NCBI RefSeq assembly: GCF_014649535.1
Contig: NZ_BMTF01000002.1
Coordinates: 372,001 to 436,000 of the forward strand
Source of the DNA: Streptomyces gelaticus
Lineage (GTDB): Bacteria; Actinomycetota; Actinomycetes; Streptomycetales; Streptomycetaceae
Direction: 5' to 3'
DNA length: 64,000 nt
The position numbers and the translations under genes are program-made. The notes under the pieces are model-generated. The model was not told where the DNA came from. It was given only the letters and a program-made list of their open reading frames with translations, and did no database searches. Shown here piece by piece: positions 37,335 through 45,352 of the stretch. The first letter of the stretch is position 1, and every line of letters starts with the position of its first letter.

Positions 37335-37434
37335 CGGCCTACGGCGGTCGGGGCAGGCCGTCCGGCCCGTCCCGGGGCTCACCGGTTTCGTCGGTGGCCA
37401 CCCGGCCGGCAGCGATGTCGACCGGGTGGTTACT

Positions 37435-37467
37435 GTTCAGTCACTTAGCTCTGCTTGTTGACTGAAC
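37435..37467. promoter_or_regulatory. 9-bp inverted repeat, putative operator before enoyl-CoA hydratase
   Basis: GTTCAGTCA (37435-37443) and TGACTGAAC (37459-37467) are perfect reverse complements 15 bases apart, ending 17 bases before the hydratase ATG. The A/T-rich context suggests the promoter overlaps it. A TetR-type acyl-CoA-responsive repressor site is a reasonable guess, but no such regulator is adjacent. Confidence 0.5.
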
Positions 37468-37484
37468 CGATCCGGAGGCGCCCC

Positions 37485-38276
37485 ATGACCTCGCTCGACT
37501 CTTTGCTCGACAAGGACGGCGTACGACTCACCGTCGACGACGCGGTCGCCACGGTGACCCTCACCAACCCGGCCAAGCGCAACGCCCAGTCCCCCGCTCT
37601 CTGGCGGGCGTTGACGGAGGCCGGACGGGCACTGCCCGGAAGCGTGCGGGTCGTCGTGCTCCGCGGCGAGGGCAAGTCCTTCTCCGCGGGCCTCGACCGG
37701 CAGGCGTTCACCCCCGAGGGGTTCGACGGCGAGCCGTCCTTCCTGGACATGGCGCGCGGCTCGGAGGCCGAGCTCGACGCGACCATCGCCGAGTACCAGG
37801 AGGCGTTCACCTGGTGGCGCCGCAACGACATCGTGTCGATCGCGGCCGTCCAGGGACATGCGATCGGTGCCGGTTTCCAGCTCGCCCTCGCCTGTGATCT
37901 GCGGATCGTCGCCGAGGACGTGCAGTTCGCCATGCGCGAGACCAGCCTCGGTCTGGTGCCCGACCTCACCGGCACGCACCCCCTGGTGCACCTGGTGGGG
38001 TACGCCCGCGCGCTCGAAATCTGCGCCACGGGCCGCTTCGTGCACGCCGAGGAGGCCGAGCGTACCGGTCTGGCCAATCTCGTCGTCCCCGCCGGTGAGC
38101 TGGACGCCGCGGCGCGCGATCTGGCCGGCGTGCTGCTGGCCGCCCCGCGCGACGCCGTCGTGGAGACCAAGGCGCTGCTGCGCGGTGCCGTCTCCCGCGG
38201 TTACGAGGAGCAGCGCGTCGCCGAACGCGCCGCGCAGGGCCGCCGACTGCGCGACCTGGCGGGCGTCACCGACTGA
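37485..38276 (+). CDS. Enoyl-CoA hydratase/isomerase family protein
   Basis: This is a 263-residue crotonase-fold protein; the ATG has GGAGG eight bases upstream. TLTNPAKRNAQS is the first acyl-CoA site strand, GKSFSAGLDRQAF the oxyanion segment, and AVQGHAIGAGFQLALACDLR the second CoA loop. The usual catalytic glutamates are only partly matched (MRETSLGLVPDLTG retains one Glu), so the exact reaction is uncertain. A role in fatty-acid or CoA-ester breakdown is expected. Confidence 0.9.
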   Translation: MTSLDSLLDKDGVRLTVDDAVATVTLTNPAKRNAQSPALWRALTEAGRALPGSVRVVVLRGEGKSFSAGLDRQAFTPEGFDGEPSFLDMARGSEAELDATIAEYQEAFTWWRRNDIVSIAAVQGHAIGAGFQLALACDLRIVAEDVQFAMRETSLGLVPDLTGTHPLVHLVGYARALEICATGRFVHAEEAERTGLANLVVPAGELDAAARDLAGVLLAAPRDAVVETKALLRGAVSRGYEEQRVAERAAQGRRLRDLAGVTD

Positions 38277-38289
38277 GCATCCGTCCTTC

Positions 38290-38322
38290 GAGCGCGGGGC
38301 GGGTCCGGCCCGGCCCGCGCTC
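38290..38322. terminator. Hairpin between convergent genes
   Basis: Nine-base arms (38290-38298, 38314-38322) lie between the hydratase stop and the last codon of the opposing gene. It is a likely shared terminator. Confidence 0.55.
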
Positions 38323-39016
38323 AGTCCCGCTCCACCACCGCGGTGACCAGCACCGCGACCGAGGGGTGCCCCTCCACCGCGGCCGCCACGGCACTCCGCA
38401 CCGCACGGGCCACGTCGAGCGCCCGGTGGCCCGGGTCCGTCGCCAGCTCGATGCGCACATGGTCCGGGTCCGCGTGCACCGCACGGCCCAGCACCCCGGT
38501 CAGCGTCACCACGCCCGGAACACCCGCCGCCGCGGTCCCCGCCACCCCTTCCGCAGCTGCCTCGTGCACCTCCATCGGGGCGGGAGCCGGTCGTTCGGGC
38601 GGTGCGTCCAGCAGTGCCGTCACCCGGACGTCCACCGTGTCGACCACCAGGCCGAGCCGCTCCCCGGCGGCCGTCAGCAGCGCCGAGCGCAGCGCGTCGG
38701 CCGCGACGGGCAGCGGCCGGCCGGATACGGCCGACATCGTCACCTCGATCCGCAGCGGCCCCGGAGGCAGCGCGCTCGGCGGCGGCTCCACCTCCGGTCC
38801 CGGTGCCCCGTCCGGATCTGCCACCGAGATCCTGAGCTTCCCGAGCGCGGCGCCGGGGCTTGTCACTGCGCCCCGCAGCACCGCGACCGCGGCCCGCTCC
38901 GAGATCCAGGCCCCGTCCGCCGGACCGCCCAGCGGAAGCAGCCGGCCGAGGCCGAGCCGTAGCCGTACCGCCGCTGCCCATCCGTCGGCCCCGCGCGGGC
39001 CGTCAGCCGTCGTCAT
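38321..39016 (-). CDS. Asp23-locus protein, nucleopolyhedrovirus-P10-like annotation family
   Basis: The protein has 231 residues from ATG 39016. It is composed of two ferredoxin-like repeats reminiscent of Asp23-type domains (LRIEVTMSAVSGRPLPVAADA and VRIELATDPGHRALDVARAV). Streptomyces genomes carry this protein beside the Asp23 genes under the misleading name P10-family. It has no signal or membrane segment. It is divergent from the Asp23 operon with an 86-base gap and probably belongs to the same envelope-stress module. Confidence 0.7.
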   Translation of the reverse strand: MTTADGPRGADGWAAAVRLRLGLGRLLPLGGPADGAWISERAAVAVLRGAVTSPGAALGKLRISVADPDGAPGPEVEPPPSALPPGPLRIEVTMSAVSGRPLPVAADALRSALLTAAGERLGLVVDTVDVRVTALLDAPPERPAPAPMEVHEAAAEGVAGTAAAGVPGVVTLTGVLGRAVHADPDHVRIELATDPGHRALDVARAVRSAVAAAVEGHPSVAVLVTAVVERD

Positions 39017-39102
39017 TTCCCCAGCCTGCCGCATCCACGGCGCGAGAAGGGGCAAGCACGCCTAATGTGGGCAAAGAGGTCCAACCTGCCCTGAAGGGAA
39101 GA

Positions 39103-39582
39103 ATGGCGATGACCGAGACCACACAGCGGAACCGGCCCGAAAGCCCCGAAAAGGAATCGAGCACGCTCATCAAGCGCGGCGGGGGAGCCCCCGCCACCCG
39201 TGGCCGTACGACCATCGCCGACGGAGTGGTCGAGAAGATCGCGGGAATGGCGGCGCGCGATGTGGTCGGCGTCCATGCGATGGGCAGCGGCCTCTCGCGC
39301 ACCTTCGGGGCGGTGCGCGACCGGGTACCCGGTGGTGGCAGGTCCGTCACCCGTGGGGTGAAGGCGGAGGTCGGCGAGTCCCAGACCGCACTCGACCTGG
39401 AGATCGTCGTCGACTACGGCGTCTCGATCGCCGATGTCGCCCGCGACGTACGGGAGAACGTCGTCGCGGCGGTCGAGCGGATGACCGGCCTGGAGGTCGT
39501 CGAGGTCAATATCGCGGTGAGCGATGTGAAGCTGCCCGACGAGGCCGAGGACGAGGGCCAGTCCGAGCCACGTCTCCATTAG
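39103..39582 (+). CDS. Asp23/Gls24 family envelope stress protein
   Basis: The protein has 159 residues. The N-terminal 40 are polar and disordered. The Asp23 domain (TTIADGVVEKIAGMAARDVVGV, LDLEIVVDYGVSIADVARDV, MTGLEVVEVNIAVSDVKLP) fills the rest. In Gram-positives such proteins sit at the membrane through AmaP and protect against envelope stress. It is the first gene of a tight five-gene operon. The ATG at 39103 follows AAGGGA; a second ATG is two codons on. Confidence 0.88.
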   Translation: MAMTETTQRNRPESPEKESSTLIKRGGGAPATRGRTTIADGVVEKIAGMAARDVVGVHAMGSGLSRTFGAVRDRVPGGGRSVTRGVKAEVGESQTALDLEIVVDYGVSIADVARDVRENVVAAVERMTGLEVVEVNIAVSDVKLPDEAEDEGQSEPRLH

Positions 39583-39614
39583 ACCTCCGGCGCGAGGGAG
39601 TTGAGGAGCGCACG

Positions 39615-39806
39615 ATGAGCATGGCTGTGGTCGGCATGGTGGCCGGCATGGCGCTCGGATTCGCCGGGTACTTCGGCGGATTCGGGGCCTTCCTGCTGGT
39701 GGCCGCCCTGGGAGCGGTCGGCTTCGTAGCCGGCCGCCTCCTGGAGGGCGACCTGGAACTCGGCGACTTCTTCCGGAGTCGCGAGCGCGGCGACCGACGG
39801 CGGTGA
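39615..39806 (+). CDS. Small membrane protein of the Asp23 operon (DUF2273-like)
   Basis: The protein has 63 residues with a Gly/Ala-rich hydrophobic hairpin (about 3-42) and a charged tail (GDFFRSRERGDRRR). It matches the small two-helix proteins that accompany Asp23/AmaP genes. Its stop overlaps the next start (GTGA). Confidence 0.8.
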   Translation: MSMAVVGMVAGMALGFAGYFGGFGAFLLVAALGAVGFVAGRLLEGDLELGDFFRSRERGDRRR

Positions 39807-40165
39807 CGGCGTTGTCGGGGGCGAGCAGCCGGATCGCCGCAGGTGAGCGTGGGGAGACCCGGATCGCCGACCGGGTGGTCGCCAAGATCGCCGCACAGGC
39901 GGCGAAGGAGGCGATCGACGAGCCGCCGCCGGAGGGTGCCGCGCCGCGCGCCACGGTCACGGTGCACCGGGACACCGCCCGGGTCCGGGTGAGCCTGGAG
40001 CTCGGATACCCCTGCGACATCGGCCGCCAGTGCGGCGGGGTGCGTCGTCATGTCGCCGAGCGGGTGAGGGCTCTGGCGGGGATGGAAGTGCCCGAGGTGG
40101 CCGTACAGGTGGAGCGTCTGCATCCGACGGGAGCGAGCGCCGCGGCACAGGGGAGGCTCCGATGA
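39803..40165 (+). CDS. Second Asp23/Gls24 family protein
   Basis: The protein has 120 residues and starts at GTG overlapping the previous stop. The domain is compact (TRIADRVVAKIAAQAAKEAI, VSLELGYPCDIGRQCGGVRR, GMEVPEVAVQVERLHP), with no disordered leader. It is probably a partner of the first Asp23 protein. Its stop overlaps the following ATG (ATGA). Confidence 0.88.
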   Translation: MTALSGASSRIAAGERGETRIADRVVAKIAAQAAKEAIDEPPPEGAAPRATVTVHRDTARVRVSLELGYPCDIGRQCGGVRRHVAERVRALAGMEVPEVAVQVERLHPTGASAAAQGRLR

Positions 40166-40875
40166 GCGAGCGTCACGGGCCGGAGCACCCCGCGCCGCGA
40201 CTGCCGGCCACTGACCCCGTCGAAGCGGACGGAGGAAACCCGCCCGACGAGAAGGGCGAGGTGCTCGGACTCGGCCGGTCCGCCTCGTCCGCCGCCCACG
40301 ATCCGGTGCCGTCCCACCAGGAGGGCGGCGGCAGAGCGGGCCGCTTCTGGTCCGCGCGCCGTGTCCCCGCTGCGCTCCTCGCCCTCGTGGTCCTCGGCGC
40401 CGGCGGACTGCTGCTCTACGACGTGGCGGCGGTGCGGGCCGGCCGGCCCGCGATGCAATGGCGCCGGTCGCTGGCCGACGAGCTCGCCCGGCGCCCGCTG
40501 GAGAACGCCTGGCTGCTCGCCGCCGCCGCGCTCGCCGTGGCGATCGGACTGTGGCTGCTCGTGCTCGCCGTCACCCCCGGCCTCCGCGGTCTGCTGCCGA
40601 TGCGCCGCGACCGTCCCGGCGTACGGGCCGCCCTCGACCGGTCCGCGGCCGCACTGGTCCTGCGCGACCGGGCCGTCGAAGTGTCCGGGGTGCAGTCGGT
40701 GCGGGTCCGGATGGGCCGGGGCAGGGCGGTGGTGCGCGCCGTCTCGCACTTCCGGGAGCTCGACGACGTACGGGCCGATCTGGACACCGTGCTCGGGACA
40801 GGCATCAGGGAACTGGGGCTGGCCAGGCCGCCGAGCCTGTCCGTACATGTCCGCCGGCCCGCGAAGAAGAGGTGA
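40162..40875 (+). CDS. DUF6286-type membrane protein of the Asp23 operon
   Basis: The protein has 237 residues: a disordered N-terminus (about 1-65), two membrane helices (about 72-92 and 112-138) and a C-terminal soluble domain (ALDRSAAALVLRDRAVEVSGV, RAVVRAVSHFREL) resembling an Asp23-like beta-alpha unit. DUF6286 is the name I recall for this Streptomyces family. It overlaps both neighbours by 4 bases. Confidence 0.8.
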   Translation: MSERHGPEHPAPRLPATDPVEADGGNPPDEKGEVLGLGRSASSAAHDPVPSHQEGGGRAGRFWSARRVPAALLALVVLGAGGLLLYDVAAVRAGRPAMQWRRSLADELARRPLENAWLLAAAALAVAIGLWLLVLAVTPGLRGLLPMRRDRPGVRAALDRSAAALVLRDRAVEVSGVQSVRVRMGRGRAVVRAVSHFRELDDVRADLDTVLGTGIRELGLARPPSLSVHVRRPAKKR

Positions 40876-41459
40876 GCCCGTTGCTCAGGACCGTCAACCG
40901 GGTACTGCTCGGCCTGGCCGGGCTGGTACTGATCTGCGGCGGCGGCGCGGTGCTCGCAGCCGGTCTCGGCCTGGCCGTGCCGTCCTGGTGGCCCTGGTAC
41001 GGCAGGCGCGATGTGCTCGTCAGCGAGGCCGACCGGGACCGCTGGAGCGACCAGGGCTGGTGGTGGCCGGCGGTCATCGCCGTCCTCGCCGTCGTGGTCG
41101 TCCTCGCCCTGTGGTGGCTGCTGGCCCAGCTGCGCCGCGCCCGCCTCGCCGAGGTGCTGGTGGACAGCGGTGACGGCGAGGGGGCGCTCCTGCGGGGCCG
41201 GGCCCTGGAAGGGGTGCTCGCCGGTGAGGCGGAGACGCTGGACGGAGTGGCCCGCGCCCAGGTCGCGCTGACCGGCCGGCGCAGCTCGCCGCAGGCCAGG
41301 ATCCGCCTGCTGATGGAGCCGCACGCGGCGCCGGACGAGGCGCTCGGCAGCCTCACCGACGAGGCGCTGGCCCATGCGCGGGATTCGGCCGGGCTGGCCG
41401 AGCTGCCGGCCGAGGTACGGCTGAGAGCGGTCAGGCACCGTGCGGAACGGGTGAGCTGA
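40872..41459 (+). CDS. amaP: Alkaline shock response membrane anchor protein AmaP
   Basis: The protein has 195 residues and starts at GTG overlapping the previous stop. TM1 is at about 5-35 and TM2 at about 63-86. Between them is an extracytoplasmic Trp-rich loop (PSWWPWYGRRDV), and the cytosolic tail has the AmaP-like fold that recruits Asp23. It closes the operon 39103-41459. Confidence 0.85.
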   Translation: MSPLLRTVNRVLLGLAGLVLICGGGAVLAAGLGLAVPSWWPWYGRRDVLVSEADRDRWSDQGWWWPAVIAVLAVVVVLALWWLLAQLRRARLAEVLVDSGDGEGALLRGRALEGVLAGEAETLDGVARAQVALTGRRSSPQARIRLLMEPHAAPDEALGSLTDEALAHARDSAGLAELPAEVRLRAVRHRAERVS

Positions 41460-41464
41460 CAGCA

Positions 41465-41482
41465 GGTCGCCGGCCGGCGACC
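41465..41482. terminator. 18-bp perfect palindrome between convergent genes
   Basis: Nine-base arms have no spacer, 5 bases after the amaP stop and 17 bases before the end of the opposing SDR gene. It is a likely terminator for the Asp23 operon. Confidence 0.5.
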
Positions 41483-41498
41483 GGGCACGGGCTCCGGA

Positions 41499-42254
41499 TC
41501 AGAAGCCGTGCCGGGAGCCGCCGTCGACCGGCACCATGATGCCCGTCAGATACGAGGCCGCGGGCGAGAGCAGGAACGCCGCTGTCCGGCCGAACTCCTC
41601 CGGGGTGCCGTAGCGCCGCAGCGGAATCCGTGCCTCGTTGGCCGCCCGGGAGGCCTCCGCGTCGCCGGAGAGGGCGTCCAGCTCCCGCACCCGGTCCGTG
41701 TCGATCCGGGCCGGCAGCACGCCCACCACCCGGATCCCGCGGGGACCGAGCTCGTCGGCCAGCGACTTGGCGAAACCGGCCAGGCCGGGACGGAGGCCGT
41801 TGGAGATGGTCAGTCCGGCGATCGGCTCGTGCACGGAGCCGGAGAGCACGAAGCCGATCACGCCGCCCTCGCCGAGCACGTCCGCCGCGGCCCTGGCGAG
41901 ACGTACCGCGCCCAGGAACACCGACTCGAAGGCCGACTGCCACTGCTCGTCTGTGTTGTCGGCCAGGAAGCCGGGGGCCGGTCCGCCGACGCTGATGAGA
42001 ATGCCGTCGAGCCGCCCGAACCGCTCGTGCGCCGCGTCCACCAGGCGCTGGGCGGACGCGGGATCGGCGTTGTCGGCGGCGAGGCCGGCCGCGGCCGCGC
42101 CCAGTTCGGCGGCGGCCGCCTCGACGCGCTTCTCGTCCCGCCCGGTGATGATCACTCTCGCGCCGTCGTCGGCGAGCGCCCGCGCCGTGGCGTTGCCCAG
42201 CCCCCGGGTCGCTCCGGTGATGATGTAGACACGGTCCTTCAGTCCAAGATCCAT
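41499..42254 (-). CDS. SDR-fold protein lacking the Tyr-Lys catalytic pair
   Basis: This is a 251-residue Rossmann short-chain dehydrogenase-like protein. The cofactor motif TGATRGLGNATA and VIITGRDEKRV (NADP type) are intact. The C-terminal VLPARIDTDRVREL and SYLTGIMVPVDGG are normal. Where YxxxK is expected the chain reads GLTISNGLRPGLAGFAKSLA, so neither catalytic residue is in place. It may use another mechanism or act as a binding protein. It follows the GH15 gene by 5 bases. Confidence 0.87.
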   Translation of the reverse strand: MDLGLKDRVYIITGATRGLGNATARALADDGARVIITGRDEKRVEAAAAELGAAAAGLAADNADPASAQRLVDAAHERFGRLDGILISVGGPAPGFLADNTDEQWQSAFESVFLGAVRLARAAADVLGEGGVIGFVLSGSVHEPIAGLTISNGLRPGLAGFAKSLADELGPRGIRVVGVLPARIDTDRVRELDALSGDAEASRAANEARIPLRRYGTPEEFGRTAAFLLSPAASYLTGIMVPVDGGSRHGF

Positions 42255-42259
42255 GGCTC

Positions 42260-44059
42260 CTATCCTGCCGCGTCGGGCTCCATCGTGTCCTCCCCGGCCA
42301 GTGCCATGGCGGTGCCGACGAGGCCGATGTGGCTGAACGCCTGCGGGAAGTTGCCCAGCTGACGGTGGCCGGCGGTGTCGTACTCCTCGGCCAGCAGCCC
42401 CACATCGTTGCGGAGCGCCAGGAGCCGCTCGAAGAGATCCCTGGCCTCGTCGGCGCGCCCGGTCAGGACCAGTGCGTCGGCCAGCCAGAACGAGCACGCC
42501 ACGAAGGCCCCTTCGCTGCCGGGCAGTCCGTCGATCGAGGAGCCGTCCGTGGTGTAGCGGCGCAGCAGGCAGCCGCGGCCCAGCTCGGCCCGGACCGCGT
42601 CGATCGTGCCGATCAGCCGGGGATCGTCCGGGGGCAGGAAGCCGGTCCGGGCGATCAGCAGCGTCGCGGCGTCCAGATTCCGGGAGCCGTAGGACTGCGT
42701 GAAGGTGTTCCGTTCCGGGTCGTACCCCTTCTCGCACACCTCCCGGTGCACCGCGTCCCGCATCGCCCGCCACCGGTCGGCGTCGCCGGCCAGCGAGGGG
42801 TTGCCCTCCAGGGTGCGTACGGCACGGTCGGCGGCGACCCAGGTCATCACCTTGGAGTGCACGAAGTGGCGGCGCTGGCCGCGGATCTCCCACAGCCCCT
42901 CGTCCGGCTCGCGCCAGGTGGACTCCAGGAAGCGGAGCAGGCTGAGCTGCAGACTCCAGGCGTGCGGCTTGTCGCCCAGCCCCGCCTCGCGCGCCAGCCG
43001 CAACGAGTCGATGACCTCCCCGTACACATCGAGCTGACGCTGGCGGACCGCGGCGTTGCCGATCCGGACCGGGGCGGAGTTCTCGTATCCGCGCAGCCAC
43101 GGCAGCTCCGCCTCGGGCAGTCTGCGTTCACCCGCGAGGCCGTACATGATCTGGAGGTCGGCCGGGTCCCCGGCGACCGCGCGCAGCAGCCAGTCCCGCC
43201 AGGCGGCGGCCTCCTCCAGGTAGCCGGCCGAGATGAGGGCGCCGAGGGCCAGCGTGGAGTCCCGCAGCCAGCAGAAGCGGTAGTCCCAGTTCCGTACGCC
43301 CCCGATCTCCTCCGGCAGCGAGGTGGTGGGCGCCGCCACGATGCCGCCGGTCGGGGCGAAGGTCAGCGCCTTCAGCGTGATCAGCGAGCGGATCACCGCT
43401 TCCCGGTAGGGGCCCCGGTACCTGCACCGCGAGGACCACTCGGTCCAGTCGGACAGAGCGTTCTCCAGCGCCTCGTACGGGTCGACCAGATCGGGGCGGG
43501 GCGAGTGCGAGGGGTGCCAGGTCAGTACGAACGCCACCTTCTCGCCCGCGGAGACGGTGAACGACGAGCAGGTGGAGAACTGCTGGCCCCAGGTCTTGAC
43601 CGGCGGCTCGCTGCGCAGCCAGGCCGAGTCCGGCCCCGCGACCGCCACCCGGTGCCCCTGCGAGCGGCGCACCCACGGCACCACCGAGCCGAAGTCGAAG
43701 CGCAGCCGGATCACGGAGCTCATCTCGACGGTGCCGCTGATGCCCTCGACGATCCGCATGACGTCGGGCTCCCGGTCGCGCTGCGGCATGAAGTCGATGA
43801 CCTTGACCGTGCCGGTGCGGGTCTCCCAGAACGTCTCCAGGACCAGGGACTCACCCGCGTAGCCGCGCCGGGTGCAGGTCTCCGCGCCTTTCGGGGCGAT
43901 CCGCCAGTGGCCGTTGTCCTCGTCGCCGAGCAGGGCGGCGAAGCAGGCGCCCGAGTCGAAGCGCGGCAGACAGAGCCAGTCCACAGAACCGTTTCTGCCG
44001 ACCAGGGCGGCCGTCTGGAGATCGCCGATGAGCGCGTAGTCCTCGATGCATGGGGTCAC
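42260..44059 (-). CDS. Glycoside hydrolase family 15 protein (glucoamylase/trehalase-like)
   Basis: The protein has 599 residues and starts at GTG. The N-terminal trehalase-like beta domain (IEDYALIGDLQTAALVGRNG, VDWLCLPRFDSGACFAALLG) precedes an (alpha/alpha)6 barrel with GVRNWDYRFCWLRDSTLALG, HSKVMTWVAADRAV and the late acidic FVACSFWLADALV. There is no signal peptide, so it is intracellular. Actinobacterial members hydrolyse trehalose or alpha-glucans. It is co-transcribed with the atypical SDR gene. Confidence 0.92.
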   Translation of the reverse strand: MTPCIEDYALIGDLQTAALVGRNGSVDWLCLPRFDSGACFAALLGDEDNGHWRIAPKGAETCTRRGYAGESLVLETFWETRTGTVKVIDFMPQRDREPDVMRIVEGISGTVEMSSVIRLRFDFGSVVPWVRRSQGHRVAVAGPDSAWLRSEPPVKTWGQQFSTCSSFTVSAGEKVAFVLTWHPSHSPRPDLVDPYEALENALSDWTEWSSRCRYRGPYREAVIRSLITLKALTFAPTGGIVAAPTTSLPEEIGGVRNWDYRFCWLRDSTLALGALISAGYLEEAAAWRDWLLRAVAGDPADLQIMYGLAGERRLPEAELPWLRGYENSAPVRIGNAAVRQRQLDVYGEVIDSLRLAREAGLGDKPHAWSLQLSLLRFLESTWREPDEGLWEIRGQRRHFVHSKVMTWVAADRAVRTLEGNPSLAGDADRWRAMRDAVHREVCEKGYDPERNTFTQSYGSRNLDAATLLIARTGFLPPDDPRLIGTIDAVRAELGRGCLLRRYTTDGSSIDGLPGSEGAFVACSFWLADALVLTGRADEARDLFERLLALRNDVGLLAEEYDTAGHRQLGNFPQAFSHIGLVGTAMALAGEDTMEPDAAG

Positions 44060-44157
44060 GTTCTGGCGTGTTCCCGAACCTGGGCCCCGTTAAGCAGTCC
44101 CGGACGGCGGGGGTCACCCGGCCGGGAACGCCCGGCCCGCATCCGGCGGCCACGACG

Positions 44158-44982
44158 TCAGGCCGTGGCGGGTTCCGGCTTCTCCGGCTTCTCCGGTTCG
44201 GAGGGCTGCTGCTCCCCGGCGGCCTCCTTGGCCGCGGCCTCCGCCCGGTCGCGCTTCTCCCTGCGCGCCAGCACCACGTACCCGACCGGGACACCGGCGG
44301 CGAAGAGCCACCACTGCACGGCGTACGCCATGTGCGGGCCGATCGAGCTGTCGTCCGGCGCCTCGATCAGTTCCGGGGAGCCGCCGACGGGCTCGGGCGC
44401 GGTCTGCTCGATGTAGCCGCCGAGCACCGGCCGGGAGAGCCGTTCGGCCTCCTGGGCGCTGTTGATCAGCATCACCTGGCGGTCCGGCAGGTCCGAGATG
44501 TCCTTGATGCCGCTGGCACTCGTCGTCTCGTCGGCCTTGAGCCGTCCGGTGACGGTCACTTCGCCGCGGGGCACGGCCGGCACCTCGGGGAAGGCCCGCT
44601 GGCTGTCGGCGGAGGGCACCCAGCCGCGGTTGACCAGGACCGTGCCGCCGTCCTTGAGGTCGAACGGGACCAGCACATGGACACCGATCCGCCCGTCGGC
44701 GGAGGTCCTGCGGCGTACGACCACCTGATGCTCGGTGTCGTACGTGCCCGTGGCCGTCACCGTCCGCCAGTAGTCGGAGCGCGGGACCGTGTGACCCGGA
44801 GCGGTGAGCGAGGTGACCGGAACCGGCTTCGCCTTGAGATTGCGGGAGATCAGAGAGTTCTGCGCGACCTTGTGCTCATGCCGGTGCAGCTGCCAGAAGC
44901 CCAGCTCGACCATCGTGGGGATCAGGACGAGGGCGAGCAGGGCGAGGATCAGCCACTGCCGGGTCAACAGGAAGCGGTACAC
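44158..44982 (-). CDS. SURF1 family protein (cytochrome oxidase assembly)
   Basis: The protein has 274 residues from GTG 44982; an ATG 11 codons upstream lacks any ribosome site. A TACCGT box 6 bases before the GTG suggests a leaderless transcript. TM1 is at about 7-27 and TM2 at about 205-225. Between them is the SURF1 domain (FWQLHRHEHKVAQN, VVRRRTSADGRIGVHVLVPF, VLVNRGWVP). The tail is Glu/Pro/Lys-rich and disordered. SURF1 proteins help insert haem a into cytochrome c oxidase. Confidence 0.9.
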   Translation of the reverse strand: MYRFLLTRQWLILALLALVLIPTMVELGFWQLHRHEHKVAQNSLISRNLKAKPVPVTSLTAPGHTVPRSDYWRTVTATGTYDTEHQVVVRRRTSADGRIGVHVLVPFDLKDGGTVLVNRGWVPSADSQRAFPEVPAVPRGEVTVTGRLKADETTSASGIKDISDLPDRQVMLINSAQEAERLSRPVLGGYIEQTAPEPVGGSPELIEAPDDSSIGPHMAYAVQWWLFAAGVPVGYVVLARREKRDRAEAAAKEAAGEQQPSEPEKPEKPEPATA

Positions 44983-45054
44983 CCCACGACGGTACAACTG
45001 TGTCGTGGGGTGCATCGCGCAGGGGTGGGGGGAAGACAGTGCGGCGGCCGCTGC

Positions 45055-45288
45055 TCAGACTTTGTCGATGATGCCCACCTTCCCCTCGGCGCGGGCGCAG
45101 TGACCGCCGCAGAACCAGTGCCCGTCGACCTCGACGCCCTGGCCGATGATCTGGACCCGGCAGTGCTCACAGATGGGCGCCATGCGGTGAATGGCGCAGG
45201 AGAAGCAGTCGAAGACGTGCACCGCGCCCTGGGCGTGCACCTCGAAGGACATCCCGTAGTCGTTTCCGCAAACCTCGCAACGTGCCAT
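45055..45288 (-). CDS. Small zinc-ribbon protein
   Basis: The protein has 77 residues and four closely spaced Cys pairs (CEVC, CFSC, CEHC, CGGHC) that can bind two zinc ions in a LIM- or rubredoxin-like arrangement. The ATG at 45288 is chosen because the first pair follows at once. It has no other motif. It lies 39 bases upstream of the SURF1 region on the same strand. The length and Cys pattern look like a conserved actinobacterial family of unknown role. Confidence 0.8.
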   Translation of the reverse strand: MARCEVCGNDYGMSFEVHAQGAVHVFDCFSCAIHRMAPICEHCRVQIIGQGVEVDGHWFCGGHCARAEGKVGIIDKV

Positions 45289-45352
45289 GCGCCACAGGGT
45301 GGGACGCGAGGGCGGCGGCGGGCGAGCGGCGGGCGGGCGAGTCGTCGCCGGT

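Noticed and set aside
42260..44059. GH15 gene considered as a secreted glucoamylase
   Set aside because: No signal peptide; the N-terminus starts directly in the trehalase-like domain.
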